Source: SAR116 cluster bacterium AG-355-O21
Lineage (GTDB): Bacteria > Pseudomonadota > Alphaproteobacteria > Thalassobaculales > Thalassobaculaceae
Length of the DNA: 64,000 bases
Reading direction: 5' to 3'
Assembly (NCBI GenBank): GCA_003280605.1
Contig: QCEM01000009.1
Span: 1 to 64,000, forward strand
This document shows positions 17,490 through 27,740 of the stretch, in pieces (within the stretch, counting starts at the first letter, position 1; each line of letters begins with the position of its first letter). The translations under genes and the position numbers were made by a program. The notes beneath the pieces are model-generated. The model was not told where the DNA came from and searched no databases. It worked only from the letters and a program-made list of their open reading frames with translations.

Positions 17490-17836
17490 CGGCGAAACAT
17501 CGCAATATTTAAGGGCACCGACGGGCCCAACCAGATAACGCTTTCGGTGTGATCGCGCCAGTCGTCACCGCTGCAACCGTGAACAAACACGGTAAGGCCG
17601 CAACGGTTCTGCGCCAGCCAGGGCACTAGGGTTCCGAACAAACCTGCCGGAAACGCAATCTGATAGCTAAATCGCGGGTGTGGGCCAACAAGCTTCTCAT
17701 GAAAGCGTCCCATGACGATATCGAAGCGCGCCATCACCAGCTCGCGCAGGTTCCAGGCGACGTCGCGGCGATCGGCATCAAAATAGACATGCGCGTGATA
17801 ATCATCCGGTGGCGGCAAGTCAGGCATCCGTCGCAC
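17462..17836 (-). CDS. DOPA 4,5-dioxygenase family protein
   Basis: A 124-residue member of the small DOPA 4,5-dioxygenase family, named from fungal and plant pigment enzymes that cleave the catechol ring of DOPA extradiolically. Conserved features are DDYHAHVYFDA near the N-terminus, GPHPRFSYQIAFP in the middle, and FVHGCSGDDWRDHTESVIWLG near the end, with the histidines expected to bind iron. Bacterial members have mostly untested substrates. It ends inside the 3' end of the convergent universal stress gene and begins 9 bases after the PanE-family gene, with which it is probably co-transcribed. Confidence 0.85.
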   Translation of the reverse strand: MRRMPDLPPPDDYHAHVYFDADRRDVAWNLRELVMARFDIVMGRFHEKLVGPHPRFSYQIAFPAGLFGTLVPWLAQNRCGLTVFVHGCSGDDWRDHTESVIWLGPSVPLNIAMFRRQCANSTGK

Positions 17837-17845
17837 CCTCGCAGT

Positions 17846-18844
17846 TTAAGATTGCTCAACCTCGGCCCGGGCCGCAGCTTCCAGCGCCGACCAATCCGGC
17901 TGTGGTTGATGCGTCACCGCCATCATATGCCGTTCACGGCCCTTAATCATCAAACTTATGGCGTGGTTGTAAGGAACTGCTACGCCAAGTGCTTCGGCCT
18001 CGCGCACGATGGCGCCGTTGATCGCATCAATTTCGGTTTGCCGGCCTGATTCCATATGCTGCTGCATTGACGGCTGGGTGTATTTAAGCCGCGAGTAATC
18101 TTTCAAATAAGACATCGGATCCGGATTGGGCGCTAAGGTGATGCCTTTGGCTTCCGCAACAGCAATCGCTTCCTGCAAAATCCTGGTCTGCATCAGATCG
18201 GTCTCGGCCAGTCGCGCCATTTCGCCCATCCGCAATCCGGTCACCGCGCAGATGGGATTAAGGGCGCAATTATGGATCAATTTACCCCATAAAACGCCAA
18301 GGATGTTATCGGTCACATGCGGGTTTAAACGGCCACCGCTTAAGGCGGCGGCAATCATATCAACCCGTTGGCTGCGCCGACCGTCCAGCTCACCGATCCA
18401 AGTCTTGGCTTCCAGACTATGCGAGCTGTGGCGCAGGCTACCAAGCCCGGTCAGCGCGGCACTATGGTAGCTGACGCCAGCTAAGACGCGCTCCTGGCCT
18501 AAAACGGCGCTGAGAATTTCCACATTACCGATGCCGTTTTGCAAGGTTATCGCACAGCCGTCATCTGCCAAAACCTGGGCAGCTGTTTCCGCCGCCGCTT
18601 TGGTTGCGTTGATATCGGTCTGCACAAACACAACATCGGCTTTCCCAAGTTCGCTAACATCGCTGCTTGCGGCAATAGCAATCTTCCGTGATCCTGTTAG
18701 CCCGCTGACAGCCAGCCCGGCGGCATTTATTTCGGCGACGTGATCGGCGCGCACATCGATCAATGTCACGTCGGCACCACCTTCAACCATCATCCCGCCG
18801 TACAGCCCACCCATAGCCCCGGCGCCAATAATAAAAATCCGCAT
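17846..18844 (-). CDS. 2-dehydropantoate 2-reductase (ketopantoate reductase family)
   Basis: Ketopantoate reductase makes pantoate for coenzyme A with NADPH. The 332-residue protein starts with the Rossmann motif IIGAGAMGGLYGG and contains VFVQTDINAT, QNGIGN, a C-terminal KLIHNCALNPICAVTG with the expected lysine, and SMQQHMESGRQTEIDAINGAIV, the family end motif. Many alphaproteobacteria carry several PanE paralogues of unknown substrate, so the exact reaction is not assured and I give no symbol. The DOPA-dioxygenase-like gene follows 9 bases downstream. Confidence 0.85.
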   Translation of the reverse strand: MRIFIIGAGAMGGLYGGMMVEGGADVTLIDVRADHVAEINAAGLAVSGLTGSRKIAIAASSDVSELGKADVVFVQTDINATKAAAETAAQVLADDGCAITLQNGIGNVEILSAVLGQERVLAGVSYHSAALTGLGSLRHSSHSLEAKTWIGELDGRRSQRVDMIAAALSGGRLNPHVTDNILGVLWGKLIHNCALNPICAVTGLRMGEMARLAETDLMQTRILQEAIAVAEAKGITLAPNPDPMSYLKDYSRLKYTQPSMQQHMESGRQTEIDAINGAIVREAEALGVAVPYNHAISLMIKGRERHMMAVTHQPQPDWSALEAAARAEVEQS

Positions 18845-18868
18845 TTTTAACCTGTTTGATAAAATTGA

Positions 18869-20044
18869 TTATTGATGAGTACTGACTTTTGCCTGCTGCC
18901 GATGCAGCGCTTTTCTTTTTAAAACCACAGCACTGAGCGGGGCAAGCCGAAAGCCTTGTGCGGCAATTTCCGGCAACCATTTTTCAAGAACGGTTATGGT
19001 ACTGTCGCGGGGATGACCGATGGCAATGGCGCTGCCCCGTGCACGGGCCTGCGCCATGGTTTGCCGAAGCCGCATTTCAACCTCGTGCACGCTATCGGTG
19101 TTGTCTAAAAAAACGTCTCGGATGGTTGCCGTCACCCCCAGATCGCGGGCCGTTTCAAAGCCCACGGACTGTGAACTGGTGCGCGAATCCAAAAACAAAA
19201 GGCCGCGCGCCCGAGCCACCGACATGATCGCCGCCATCGCTTCCTGATTGGCGGTAAATTGGCTGCCCATGTGGTTATTAAAGCCAATATAGCCTGTGAA
19301 TTGGGACAGGTTCCAAAGCAGCCGGCGGTTAACTTCCTCAGGGCCGAGCCGGGCATCCAAGACATTCGGGCCGGGATCGCTGTTGAAGCCTAAAGGTTGC
19401 ATCGGAATATGTACCAATAACTCATGGCCTGCGGCCTGCGCGGCGGTGGCCTGCGCGGCGACATCATCCGCATAGGGTAAAAACGCCATTGTTAACGGCG
19501 CCGGTAAGGCAACCGCCCGCTGGCTGCGCCGCCGTGCCACGCCCATATCATCAATGACGATGGCGATCAGCGGTCGGTTATCATCGGCGATCGGCATTTT
19601 AACGGCGTTTCGCAGCCAAGCTTCGGCCGGGATTTGTGCCGTTGTCGACGGCGGGGTCGGATTAGCGGTCAGGGCCGCTAGCGCCGTGCTTGCCGACGGC
19701 AGTGCAATCTGAGAGGCCTGCGCAGGCGCAGTTGGCGGCTGAAAGCTTGGGGCCGGTAAGGCCGGCGGCGAATCGCGATCAACCACCGTGATATCAAGGG
19801 GTGCTGTTTTAGCTGTCTGTTTGGCCGTCAAAGCCTGCTTTTGCGCCAATTCAGGTTTTACGCTGAACCAAATCCCAAGCCCTAAGCCGGCGCCGAACAG
19901 GCCGCCGGCGACGGCCAGCAACCCAAGCACCGATAACAGCTTTTGACCGGCCCGATATGGCCGGGAAGGACGCGCTGCCGGATGGCTACCGCGGCCGGCC
20001 CGGACACTGCCGCCTGGCCCGCTGTTTCCTTCTTGCTGGGTCAT
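18869..20044 (-). CDS. divergent polysaccharide deacetylase family protein (YibQ/DUF610-like)
   Basis: A membrane-anchored periplasmic protein. After a basic N-terminal tail there is one hydrophobic helix (LLSVLGLLAVAGGLFGAGLGLGIWF, about residues 36-60), then a proline- and alanine-rich linker to about 145. The C-terminal half is a divergent NodB-like domain: IAIVIDDMGV, MAFLPYADD, HELLVHIPMQPLGF, IGFNNHMGSQFT, LFLDSRTS, and IAIGHPRDSTI. I chose the ATG at 20044 (391 residues), preceded by a GGAAGG stretch; 20089 is also in frame. Enzyme activity is unproven in this family. It is divergent from trpG. Confidence 0.87.
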   Translation of the reverse strand: MTQQEGNSGPGGSVRAGRGSHPAARPSRPYRAGQKLLSVLGLLAVAGGLFGAGLGLGIWFSVKPELAQKQALTAKQTAKTAPLDITVVDRDSPPALPAPSFQPPTAPAQASQIALPSASTALAALTANPTPPSTTAQIPAEAWLRNAVKMPIADDNRPLIAIVIDDMGVARRRSQRAVALPAPLTMAFLPYADDVAAQATAAQAAGHELLVHIPMQPLGFNSDPGPNVLDARLGPEEVNRRLLWNLSQFTGYIGFNNHMGSQFTANQEAMAAIMSVARARGLLFLDSRTSSQSVGFETARDLGVTATIRDVFLDNTDSVHEVEMRLRQTMAQARARGSAIAIGHPRDSTITVLEKWLPEIAAQGFRLAPLSAVVLKRKALHRQQAKVSTHQ

Positions 20045-20139
20045 CGCTGTTTCTGGCCTTCCGCCGCCTGGAATGACTTGATATAACACGTTTTACCGAT
20101 GGTCGGTAAGGATTGACGTGTTGGAGGCAAGCGCCTGTA

Positions 20140-20775
20140 ATGTTTGTGATCATAGATAACTACGACAGCTTTACCTATAATTTGTTGCACTTTATGGGTG
20201 GCTTGGGCGCAACAACGGTTGTCCACCGTAATGATAAAATTTCGGTTGCCAACGTACTCGCCTTACACCCGACCGGGATCGTCTTATCACCGGGGGCCTG
20301 TGACCCCGATAAAGCAGGAATTTGTTTGGATTTAATCGCCGCCGCCGCGACAGCCGGCGTGCCGGTGATGGGCGTATGCCTCGGTCATCAGGCAATCGGG
20401 CAAGCTTTTGGCGGCAAAATTATCCGCGCCGCCCAGCCGATGCATGGCAAAATCAGCCAAATAATGCATCGCGGCAGCGGTGTTTTTGCCGGTCTCAGCA
20501 CGCCGTTTGAGGCCACTCGATACCATTCCTTGATCGTTGAAGCCGGCAGTTTACCTGACTGTCTAGAGGTCACCGCACGCACCCAAGATGGCCTGATCAT
20601 GGGCTTGCAGCATCGTGATTTACCGATTCATGGGGTACAATTTCATCCCGAAAGCATTGCCTCCGAGAACGGTCACCGTTTGCTGGCTAATTTCATGGCC
20701 CTGGCAGGCTTTGATGGCGCGCCTTTACAACCCATTGAGGCGCTGGAAGCTCAATTACGGAAGACCGGAACATGA
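20140..20775 (+). CDS. trpG: anthranilate synthase component II (glutamine amidotransferase)
   Basis: TrpG releases ammonia from glutamine for anthranilate formation with TrpE in tryptophan synthesis. The 211-residue protein has the class I amidotransferase nucleophile in [11 protein letters not shown] (Cys80) and the catalytic His-Glu pair in GVQFHPESI. The start [18 protein letters not shown] is the classic TrpG/PabA opening. Because TrpG and PabA look alike, linkage to trpD and trpC decides the call, though it could serve both pathways. TrpE is not in the window. The stop overlaps the trpD ATG by four bases. Confidence 0.94.
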   Translation: MFVIIDNYDSFTYNLLHFMGGLGATTVVHRNDKISVANVLALHPTGIVLSPGACDPDKAGICLDLIAAAATAGVPVMGVCLGHQAIGQAFGGKIIRAAQPMHGKISQIMHRGSGVFAGLSTPFEATRYHSLIVEAGSLPDCLEVTARTQDGLIMGLQHRDLPIHGVQFHPESIASENGHRLLANFMALAGFDGAPLQPIEALEAQLRKTGT

Positions 20776-21806
20776 GCGGCGACATTGCGGATATGAAAGC
20801 CTTGCTGGCAATTGTCGCCAGCGGCCAAACCCTGAGCGAAGCCGAAGCGGCCAAAGCCTTCGATATCATCATGTCAGGCGATGCAACGCCGGCGCAAATG
20901 GGTGGGTTTTTAATGGCCCTGCGGGTTCGGGGTGAAAGCATTGGCGAAATTGCCGCCGCCGCCCAAATTATGCGCGATAAAGCCTTGATTATCGAAGCCC
21001 CGGAAAATGCCGTCGATACCGTCGGCACCGGCGGCGACGCCTCCGGTACCTATAATATTTCCACCGCCAGCGCCTTTGTGGTTGCCGCCGCCGGGGTGCC
21101 TGTTGCCAAGCACGGAAACCGTGCGCTGTCGTCGAAAACAGGTGCTGCCGATGTGCTATCGGCGCTGGGTTTGAATATTGATTGCGATATGGCACTGGTA
21201 CAGGCGGCGTTATGGGAGGTCGGGATTTGCTTCTTGATGGCACCTCGCCACCACAGCGCCATGCGGCATGTGGGCGGCCCTCGCGTCGAACTTGGTACCC
21301 GAACGATTTTCAACCTGCTTGGCCCGTTGGCCAATCCGGCGCTGGTGAAACGCCAACTTGTCGGGGTTTTTTCGGTCGAATGGGTTGAACCTTTGGCCCA
21401 TGTTTTGGCCCGTCTTGGGTCAACCGATGCCTGGGTTGTCCATGGCAGTGACGGCTTGGATGAAATCACCACCACCGGGCCAACCCATGTTGCACAATTG
21501 CGCCAGGGTGTCGTCACCAAGTTTGATATTTCGCCAACTGATGTTGGCTTGCCGGTGGCTGATCCCGCCGATTTAAAAGGTGGCGACCCGGCTGAAAACG
21601 CGGCCGCTTTAACCGCCGTGTTAGAAGGCCAGACAGGCGCTTACCGAGATGTGGTGTTGATGAATGCCGGCGCGACCTTGGTTGTTGCCGGCAAAGCCCC
21701 TGATTTAACCGCCGGTGTGGCGTTAGCGGCGACAATGATCGACACTGGTGCGGCCCGCGCCAAACTTTCAGATCTTGTTGCGATAACGCACCGCGCCACG
21801 CCCTGA
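20772..21806 (+). CDS. trpD: anthranilate phosphoribosyltransferase
   Basis: TrpD transfers phosphoribose from PRPP to anthranilate. The 344-residue protein has the standard length and motifs: [49 protein letters not shown] (PRPP and magnesium site, about 84-132), [32 protein letters not shown], and [17 protein letters not shown]. It sits between trpG (4-base overlap) and trpC (11-base gap) in one operon. Confidence 0.97.
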   Translation: MSGDIADMKALLAIVASGQTLSEAEAAKAFDIIMSGDATPAQMGGFLMALRVRGESIGEIAAAAQIMRDKALIIEAPENAVDTVGTGGDASGTYNISTASAFVVAAAGVPVAKHGNRALSSKTGAADVLSALGLNIDCDMALVQAALWEVGICFLMAPRHHSAMRHVGGPRVELGTRTIFNLLGPLANPALVKRQLVGVFSVEWVEPLAHVLARLGSTDAWVVHGSDGLDEITTTGPTHVAQLRQGVVTKFDISPTDVGLPVADPADLKGGDPAENAAALTAVLEGQTGAYRDVVLMNAGATLVVAGKAPDLTAGVALAATMIDTGAARAKLSDLVAITHRATP

Positions 21807-21817
21807 GGAGAGAGCCA

Positions 21818-22624
21818 TTGGCTGATATTTTGGCCGAAATTTGCGCCCATAAACGCCAGGAAGTGAACGATCGCAAAAGCCGCCGCGCGGAACCTGAGGT
21901 TCGTGCTGCAGTCGCAGCGGCCGATCCTGTTCGCGGGTTTACCAAAGCCCTTCTGGCCGGCCGTAACAAGGGCTATGGGTTGATCGCCGAAATTAAAAAG
22001 GCCTCGCCGTCGAAAGGGCTCATTCGTGCTGATTTTGATCCCCCGGCCCTGGCCCAAGCGTACCGCGATGGCGGCGCATCTTGCTTATCGGTGCTAACCG
22101 ATAGCCGTTATTTTCAGGGCCATGACGACAATTTAATTGCTGCCCGTGCGGCTGTTGAGCTGCCTGTCTTGCGAAAAGATTTCATGGTTGACGCCTATCA
22201 AATTTTTGAAGCTCGGGCGATGGGCGCAGATTGTATTTTGTTGATTATGGCCGCGCTCGATGACCTGCAGGCAAAAGAGTTCGAAGCGCTGGCCCATGAA
22301 TTGGGCATGGATGTTCTAATTGAAGTTCATGATCGCCAAGAGCTTGAACGAGCCCTTGCCCTCAAGTCACCTTTGCTGGGGGTGAACAATCGTAATTTGA
22401 AAACCATGGTGACAGACATTGCCCAAACCGAAGCTTTGGCCCCCTTGGTGCCGGCGGATCGTGTGATGATTTCTGAAAGCGGGTTGAATAGCAGCGCCGA
22501 CCTGGCGCGGATGGCGGCAGCGGGTGCCCGCTGTTTTTTAATTGGCGAATCGCTGATGCGCCAAGCCGATGTAACGGCTGCGACCAAGGCGTTGTTGGCA
22601 AACCCTTTGTCCTTGGCGGGTTAA
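21818..22624 (+). CDS. trpC: indole-3-glycerol-phosphate synthase
   Basis: TrpC closes the indole ring from CdRP. The 268-residue TIM-barrel enzyme has [16 protein letters not shown] with the substrate-binding lysines, [33 protein letters not shown] with the catalytic lysine, [10 protein letters not shown] and [12 protein letters not shown]. The most likely start is TTG at 21818, supported by GAGGAGAG eight bases upstream and by [13 protein letters not shown], the usual N-terminus. There is no fused TrpF domain. moaC starts one base after its stop. Confidence 0.96.
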   Translation: MADILAEICAHKRQEVNDRKSRRAEPEVRAAVAAADPVRGFTKALLAGRNKGYGLIAEIKKASPSKGLIRADFDPPALAQAYRDGGASCLSVLTDSRYFQGHDDNLIAARAAVELPVLRKDFMVDAYQIFEARAMGADCILLIMAALDDLQAKEFEALAHELGMDVLIEVHDRQELERALALKSPLLGVNNRNLKTMVTDIAQTEALAPLVPADRVMISESGLNSSADLARMAAAGARCFLIGESLMRQADVTAATKALLANPLSLAG

Positions 22625-22625
22625 G

Positions 22626-23105
22626 ATGGCTGAGCTGACACATTTTGATGATGACGGGCGGCCAACGATGGTTGACGTTTCGGCAAAACAGGCCACTTCC
22701 CGGCAGGCAATCGCAGCCGGCCGGGTGACCATGGCGCCGGCGACCTTAGCCCGCATTGAAGCGCGGGATATTCGTAAAGGTGATGTTCTGACGATTGCTG
22801 AGCTTGCCGGCATCATGGGGGCAAAGCGGACACCTGATTTAATCCCCCTGTGTCACCCGTTAGGGCTAACCTCGGTGCATGTTAAGCTGACCCCTGTCCG
22901 TGCCGAGAATGCGATTGACATCGAAGCCAGCTGCAAAGTCGCCGGCCAAACAGGTGTCGAAATGGAAGCCCTTACCGCTGTGTCAGTTGCGGCCCTGACA
23001 ATTTATGACATGTGCAAGGCGATTGATCGCGCCATAGTTATTTCTGACATTCGCCTGCTGCATAAGTCCGGCGGCAAGTCAGGGGTCTATAATGCCGATG
23101 GCTGA
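22626..23105 (+). CDS. moaC: cyclic pyranopterin monophosphate synthase
   Basis: MoaC, with MoaA, makes cyclic pyranopterin monophosphate, the first intermediate of molybdenum cofactor. The 159-residue protein has [35 protein letters not shown] with the active-site His, and [25 protein letters not shown], the diagnostic C-terminal signature. It is embedded in the trpDC-moaC-moeA-lexA order typical of alphaproteobacteria and overlaps moeA by 14 bases. Confidence 0.97.
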   Translation: MAELTHFDDDGRPTMVDVSAKQATSRQAIAAGRVTMAPATLARIEARDIRKGDVLTIAELAGIMGAKRTPDLIPLCHPLGLTSVHVKLTPVRAENAIDIEASCKVAGQTGVEMEALTAVSVAALTIYDMCKAIDRAIVISDIRLLHKSGGKSGVYNADG

Positions 23106-24360
23106 CGGCCGCCCACCATTGATGCCGGTGGCTGAGGCCCGGCAACGGATTATTGCCGATTTACCGCTGATGCCGTCCGAAGATATCGGCCTTTTAGAGG
23201 GCCTTGGCAGGGTTCTCGCAGGTGATCTTATCGCCCGCCGAACACAGCCGCCGATGGCCATGTCGGCAATGGATGGCTATGCCGTGCGGAGCGCCGATAC
23301 GACACAATTACCGGTCACCTTGACGCGGGTTGGCGAAGCCCCTGCCGGCGGACACTACCCGGGGATTTTAGGGGCCGGGCAAGCGGTAAGAATTTTCACC
23401 GGCGGGCCGGTTCCAGAGGGCGCCGATGCAGTGATCATTCAAGAAGACGTCGACGCCAGCAGTGAAGCCGACGGAGCCGATATCGTCATCAAACAACCGG
23501 GCCAAAAAGGTCAGTGTATCCGTCCGGCAGGGCTCGACTTTAGCGCCGGCAGCGTTGGCCTTCCAGCCGGCCGACGCTTAACGGCACGCGACATCGGCTT
23601 GGCGGCGGCCATGGACCATCCGTGGTTAACTGTTCGCCGCAAACCGCGGATTGCTGTTTTGGCGTCAGGCGATGAGATCGTCCGCCCCGGCGAGCCAATC
23701 GGCGCCAATCAAATCGTCAGCTCAAACAGTTTCGCCCTGGCCGCAACGATCACCGCAATGGGCGGCGAGCCTGTGGTCATCGGCATTGCCCCGGATGACA
23801 GTGATGGCTTGCGGTCGGCGGCCGATGCGGCCCGCGGCTGCGATATGTTGGTGACGACCGGCGGCGCCTCGGTTGGCCAACATGATTTGATCCAAACCGC
23901 GTTGAGCGACCATGCGGATGATCAATATCGCCTACAGGTTGGCTTTTGGCGGATTGCCATGCGCCCTGGAAAACCGTTGATTTTTGGCCGTCTTGGCCAA
24001 ATGCCGATGCTTGGGTTGCCAGGCAACCCCGTGTCCACCTTGGTCTGTGCGCAAATTTTTCTGCGGTCGGCAATTGAACGGATGTTGGGGATTGCGGCCA
24101 GTGATGATGATTATGATCTTGCAATCCTTGGCCGGGCCTTGCCGGCGAATGATCAACGTGAGGACTATCTGCGCTGCCAGTTGCAACGCGATGAGCACGG
24201 TAACCTCGTCGCCTGGCCATTCGAGCGCCAAGACAGTTCGATGCTGTCATTAATGTCATCGGCTGATTGCCTATTGGTCCGGCAACCCTTTGATCAGGCC
24301 CGTGCGGTGGGCGATTCGGTGCGGATCTTACACTTTGGTCATACCGCATGGCGATTCTAA
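23092..24360 (+). CDS. moeA: molybdopterin molybdotransferase
   Basis: MoeA inserts molybdate into adenylylated molybdopterin. The 422-residue protein has the expected four-domain length, with [14 protein letters not shown] near residue 50, [19 protein letters not shown], the MoCF-type nucleotide segment [14 protein letters not shown] (about residue 255), and [10 protein letters not shown] followed by GLPGNPVST (about 300). The ATG at 23092 overlaps the moaC end and is preceded by AGGGG; ATG 23098 is also possible. It completes the link between Mo uptake at the window start and cofactor synthesis here. Confidence 0.96.
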   Translation: MPMADGRPPLMPVAEARQRIIADLPLMPSEDIGLLEGLGRVLAGDLIARRTQPPMAMSAMDGYAVRSADTTQLPVTLTRVGEAPAGGHYPGILGAGQAVRIFTGGPVPEGADAVIIQEDVDASSEADGADIVIKQPGQKGQCIRPAGLDFSAGSVGLPAGRRLTARDIGLAAAMDHPWLTVRRKPRIAVLASGDEIVRPGEPIGANQIVSSNSFALAATITAMGGEPVVIGIAPDDSDGLRSAADAARGCDMLVTTGGASVGQHDLIQTALSDHADDQYRLQVGFWRIAMRPGKPLIFGRLGQMPMLGLPGNPVSTLVCAQIFLRSAIERMLGIAASDDDYDLAILGRALPANDQREDYLRCQLQRDEHGNLVAWPFERQDSSMLSLMSSADCLLVRQPFDQARAVGDSVRILHFGHTAWRF

Positions 24361-24391
24361 GCGGCTGATTCTATGGCTGTTTTGGTCAGCC

Positions 24392-24420
24392 TTGACGAAA
24401 AATGAGAACCAAAGTAGAAC
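24392..24420 (+). promoter_or_regulatory. lexA promoter with alphaproteobacterial SOS box
   Basis: GAAC-CAAAGTA-GAAC at 24406-24420 is a perfect GAAC-N7-GAAC direct repeat (GTTC-N7-GTTC on the other strand), the LexA operator of alphaproteobacteria. It overlaps a promoter with -35 TTGACG (24392-24397), a 17-base spacer and -10 TAGAAC (24415-24420). LexA bound here would block RNA polymerase, giving autoregulation of lexA 48 bases downstream. Confidence 0.88.
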
Positions 24421-24467
24421 ATCTAAATGTTTCGGTTTTGTTCACATTTTCTGCGAGGGCGTTCCTG

Positions 24468-25190
24468 ATGCTCACCAAGAAACAGCAAGAATTACTGCGT
24501 TTCATCGAACAACGGCTTGCCGCCGATGGGGTTTCCCCCTCTTTTGAGGAAATGAAAGCGGCCTTGGACTTAAAATCAAAGTCCGGGATTCATCGTCTGA
24601 TCACCGCATTGGAGGAGCGCGGCTTCATTCGCCGCCTGCCGCATCGGGCCCGGGCACTGGAAATTATTAACCGCGATACAGATAACATCGGCGGCTTGAA
24701 AGATCACGATCATGATCAACCGATGCGCCGCGGCTTCTCGCCCAATGTTATTGCCGGTAACTTCCCGACCCCGCCGCAGCCGCCAGAAACCGGTGCATTG
24801 CAGGATGTGGTCGCTTTGCCTTTGTATGGCAAGATCGCAGCCGGTACGCCGATTGAGGCATTGCGAAACCATTCCGAACATGTGGAGGTGCCGGCCGCCA
24901 TGGTCACAGGCGGCGAGCATTACGCCCTTTCCGTATCCGGTGATTCGATGCTCGATGCCGGCATTCACGACGGTGATACAGTGATCATCCAACGCTGCGA
25001 AAATGCCGAAAACGGCACCATTGTAGTGGCTTTGGTTGACGAACTTGAAGTCACGTTAAAGCGTCTGCGGCGCAAAGGCTCAGCAGTCGCCTTGGAACCT
25101 GCGAACGCCGAATATGAGACGCGTATTTTTGGCCCCGACAGGGTCCGCATCCAAGGGCGGCTGGTCGGACTTATGCGGCAATATACGTAG
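24468..25190 (+). CDS. lexA: LexA repressor, SOS regulator
   Basis: LexA represses DNA-damage genes and self-cleaves when RecA filaments form. From ATG 24468 the protein is 240 residues. The winged helix spans about 1-65 ([39 protein letters not shown]). A long linker of the alphaproteobacterial type follows. The cleavage site is Ala125-Gly126 in [11 protein letters not shown], and the catalytic dyad is Ser160 (SGDSMLDAG) and Lys198 (VTLKRL). An in-frame start at 24402 would lie inside the operator, so it is rejected. Confidence 0.97.
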   Translation: MLTKKQQELLRFIEQRLAADGVSPSFEEMKAALDLKSKSGIHRLITALEERGFIRRLPHRARALEIINRDTDNIGGLKDHDHDQPMRRGFSPNVIAGNFPTPPQPPETGALQDVVALPLYGKIAAGTPIEALRNHSEHVEVPAAMVTGGEHYALSVSGDSMLDAGIHDGDTVIIQRCENAENGTIVVALVDELEVTLKRLRRKGSAVALEPANAEYETRIFGPDRVRIQGRLVGLMRQYT

Positions 25191-25229
25191 TAAGTAGTGG
25201 CACTACCAACAATTAGCCTATTGAAAAAC

Positions 25230-26081
25230 CTACGCGGGTGGTAGCCCGTCACTGAAAGTAGTTCGGTGCAACAATCGCCGGTAACCATCGTAATCATTGA
25301 CGGCGTAATGTAAAGTTGTGCGGTTATCCCAAATCACCACATCGCCTGCTTGCCACTGCCACCGGCAACACACTTCCGGTTGCCAAGCATAGTGATACAA
25401 CTCAGCCAGCACAGCGCTGCTTTCAACGGCATCAAATCCGGCTATTCGGGTGGTGTAAATCGGGTTCACAAACAAGGCCTCTTGGCCACTTTCCGGGTGG
25501 GTACGAATCAGCGGATGGAAAACCTCCTGATCGGCAGCAGGGTCACCGCGAGACATGCGCATTGAAGCACCGGCCCTGCTGGCCATGGCCGGTGCCTCGG
25601 TCTGCCCATATGGTTTGCCGATATGCACCGCTGTTTGACCTGCAATTTTCCGGCGCAGTTCGGTCGGTAAATTAGCCAACGCATGAATTTGGTTGGCCCA
25701 TAAGGTATCGCCGCCCACAACCGGGATCTCGACTGCACTTAAAATGGAGCCTGCCGGCGGGATTTTCAGAAAACTGAAATCGGAATGCCAGTCGCCGCCA
25801 AAGACGCCGACATTTGTTTCCGTCGCTTCTTTTAAGACCGCAATCACGTCAGGCTCGTCGGCCAATGCCTGCACATAGGGCAGCCGGTACAGCGGCCCGA
25901 AAACAACATTCAGCCGTTTTTGTTGCGGGATCGTCAAAAACTGCCGGCGGCAAAACAACACCTGATGGCGCATCAGCAGTTGCCGCAGAGCGCCCGCATC
26001 CTCCGGGGACAGCGGCCGGCATAAATCAAGCCCCCCTATTTCAGCGCCGATAGAGCCGGTGACAGGTCGGACATGCATCAT
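25230..26081 (-). CDS. TauD/TfdA-family Fe(II)/2-oxoglutarate dioxygenase
   Basis: A non-heme iron dioxygenase coupling 2-oxoglutarate decarboxylation to substrate oxidation. The iron triad is visible: WHSDFSF supplies the first His and Asp (about 99 and 101) and TTLHYAV the second His (about 258); an arginine-rich segment YRRLLHR near the end binds 2-oxoglutarate. N-terminal VRPVTGSIGAEIGGLDL is typical of the family. I use the ATG at 26081; an in-frame GTG at 26102 is possible. It lies just downstream of the monooxygenase gene and is probably in its operon. Substrate (taurine, aryloxyalkanoate or other) is unknown. Confidence 0.88.
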   Translation of the reverse strand: MMHVRPVTGSIGAEIGGLDLCRPLSPEDAGALRQLLMRHQVLFCRRQFLTIPQQKRLNVVFGPLYRLPYVQALADEPDVIAVLKEATETNVGVFGGDWHSDFSFLKIPPAGSILSAVEIPVVGGDTLWANQIHALANLPTELRRKIAGQTAVHIGKPYGQTEAPAMASRAGASMRMSRGDPAADQEVFHPLIRTHPESGQEALFVNPIYTTRIAGFDAVESSAVLAELYHYAWQPEVCCRWQWQAGDVVIWDNRTTLHYAVNDYDGYRRLLHRTTFSDGLPPA

Positions 26082-26111
26082 CGCCGCACAACCTGCCGGC
26101 ACAACATCGAC

Positions 26112-27740
26112 TTAAGGGCTAAATTCAAAGCCGCGCCAGTTATCTGCCACGATTTCCGCACAGGTCGCCCGGTATTGTTTGACGCCCGCCACATAGGGCA
26201 TGAACACCCGTGGTTTGCCGGGGATATTGGCGCCCATATACCAGGATGCCGCCGCCGGGTAGAGCGTCATATTAGCGACGTTATTATTTTCAACCACCCA
26301 ATCTTCCTGAGCCGGGTTTGCCGGCACGACCCGGCGGCTACCGTCGGTTCGCATTTTTTCAATCAAATCGGCAATCATGTCTACATGATGCTCAATCGAC
26401 AGGATCATCTGACTTTTCACGCCTGGGCTTTGCGGCCCTGTGATCAAGTACATATTGGGGAATTCGGCAACCATCAGGCCAAGATAGGTTTGCGGGCCGG
26501 CGACCCAGCTGTCGGCCAAACTTGTGCCTTTTTCATTGCGAATATCGATGTCCCGGGCAGCACCGGTCATGGCATCGAAGCCGGTGGCCAAAACTAAGTC
26601 GTCAATTTCATAAACTTGGCTGTCGATGACCACGGCGTTGGCGTCAATGCGGGTAATGGGGGTCTGCTTGACGTTGATCAAGCTGACGTTATCGCGGTTA
26701 TAGGTTTCGTAATAAAAACTGTCGAGACAGAGCCGTTTGGTGCCGATCGGATGATCTTTCGGACACAGCAATTCAGCGACTTCCGGGTCGTTAACAGTCT
26801 CACGGATACGCTCGCGGACAAACTCGGCAGCTGTCTCATTGGCCTTTGCATCGAGCAATAAATCAGTAAACGTGAACATGATTGCCTGACCGCCAAGGGC
26901 CCATGCTTGTTCATAAATTTCCTGCCGTTCGGCATCGGAAACATCGAAAGCTGATTTCGTGGGGCTACCATATTTGGCAATCCCGAACGGGGTTTGATAC
27001 GCAGCTTCGCGAATCTCGCCATAGCGGGCCTTTTGGGCCTCACGATCTTCGGCCGCAAGTGGCCCGTGACGCGCTGGAATACTAAAATTGGCGGTTCTTT
27101 GGAAAACCGTTAAATGTGCCGCCTGCGCGGCAATTTTGGGGATCGCCTGCACCGCCGATGAGCCGGTGCCGATCACGCCCACCCGGCGGCCGCTAAAATC
27201 AACTCCCTCATGCGGCCATTGACCGGTATGAAAGGTTCGCCCCTGAAACGCACCGACACCGTCGATTTTGGGCAGTTGCGGGGTCGAAAGATTGCCTGTC
27301 GCAAGAATCAGATGCGTTGCCGTGGCCACCGTGCCGGCATCTGTTTTTACGGTCCAAAGCCCACTGGTTTTGTCCTGATGGGCACTGTCGACGCGGGTTT
27401 CAAAAACGATATCGCGACGCAGATCAAACCGGTCTGCAACATGGTTGGCATATTTCAGTAATTCCGGTTGGGTGCCGTATTTTTCGGCCCAATTCCATTC
27501 CTGCTCTAAATCCTGATCAAAGGAATATGAGTATTCCATGCTTTCCAAATCACAACGGGCACCGGGATAACGGTTCCAGTACCAGGTCCCGCCAACACCG
27601 TCACCGCGTTCGTACACGCGCGCGGTGAGCCCCATGGCACGCAACCGATGCAGCATGTACATCCCGGCAAAGCCGGCACCGACGACAATGGCGTCAAAAT
27701 GTTCTTCGGCGGCAATGGCCTGTTGATCAGCAATCGTCAT
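26112..27740 (-). CDS. flavin-containing Baeyer-Villiger-type monooxygenase
   Basis: A class B FAD/NADPH monooxygenase that inserts oxygen next to a carbonyl or oxidises heteroatoms. The 542-residue protein has the FAD Rossmann motif VGAGFAGMYMLHRL (about 20-33), GVGGTWYWNRYPGARCDLES, and the Baeyer-Villiger fingerprint FxGxxxHxxxWP as FQGRTFHTGQWP (165-176). The NADPH Rossmann motif VIGTGSSAVQAIPKIA lies near 190. It resembles cyclohexanone/phenylacetone monooxygenases; substrate unknown. GAGGAAA precedes the ATG at 27740. The TauD-like gene follows downstream. Confidence 0.93.
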   Translation of the reverse strand: MTIADQQAIAAEEHFDAIVVGAGFAGMYMLHRLRAMGLTARVYERGDGVGGTWYWNRYPGARCDLESMEYSYSFDQDLEQEWNWAEKYGTQPELLKYANHVADRFDLRRDIVFETRVDSAHQDKTSGLWTVKTDAGTVATATHLILATGNLSTPQLPKIDGVGAFQGRTFHTGQWPHEGVDFSGRRVGVIGTGSSAVQAIPKIAAQAAHLTVFQRTANFSIPARHGPLAAEDREAQKARYGEIREAAYQTPFGIAKYGSPTKSAFDVSDAERQEIYEQAWALGGQAIMFTFTDLLLDAKANETAAEFVRERIRETVNDPEVAELLCPKDHPIGTKRLCLDSFYYETYNRDNVSLINVKQTPITRIDANAVVIDSQVYEIDDLVLATGFDAMTGAARDIDIRNEKGTSLADSWVAGPQTYLGLMVAEFPNMYLITGPQSPGVKSQMILSIEHHVDMIADLIEKMRTDGSRRVVPANPAQEDWVVENNNVANMTLYPAAASWYMGANIPGKPRVFMPYVAGVKQYRATCAEIVADNWRGFEFSP

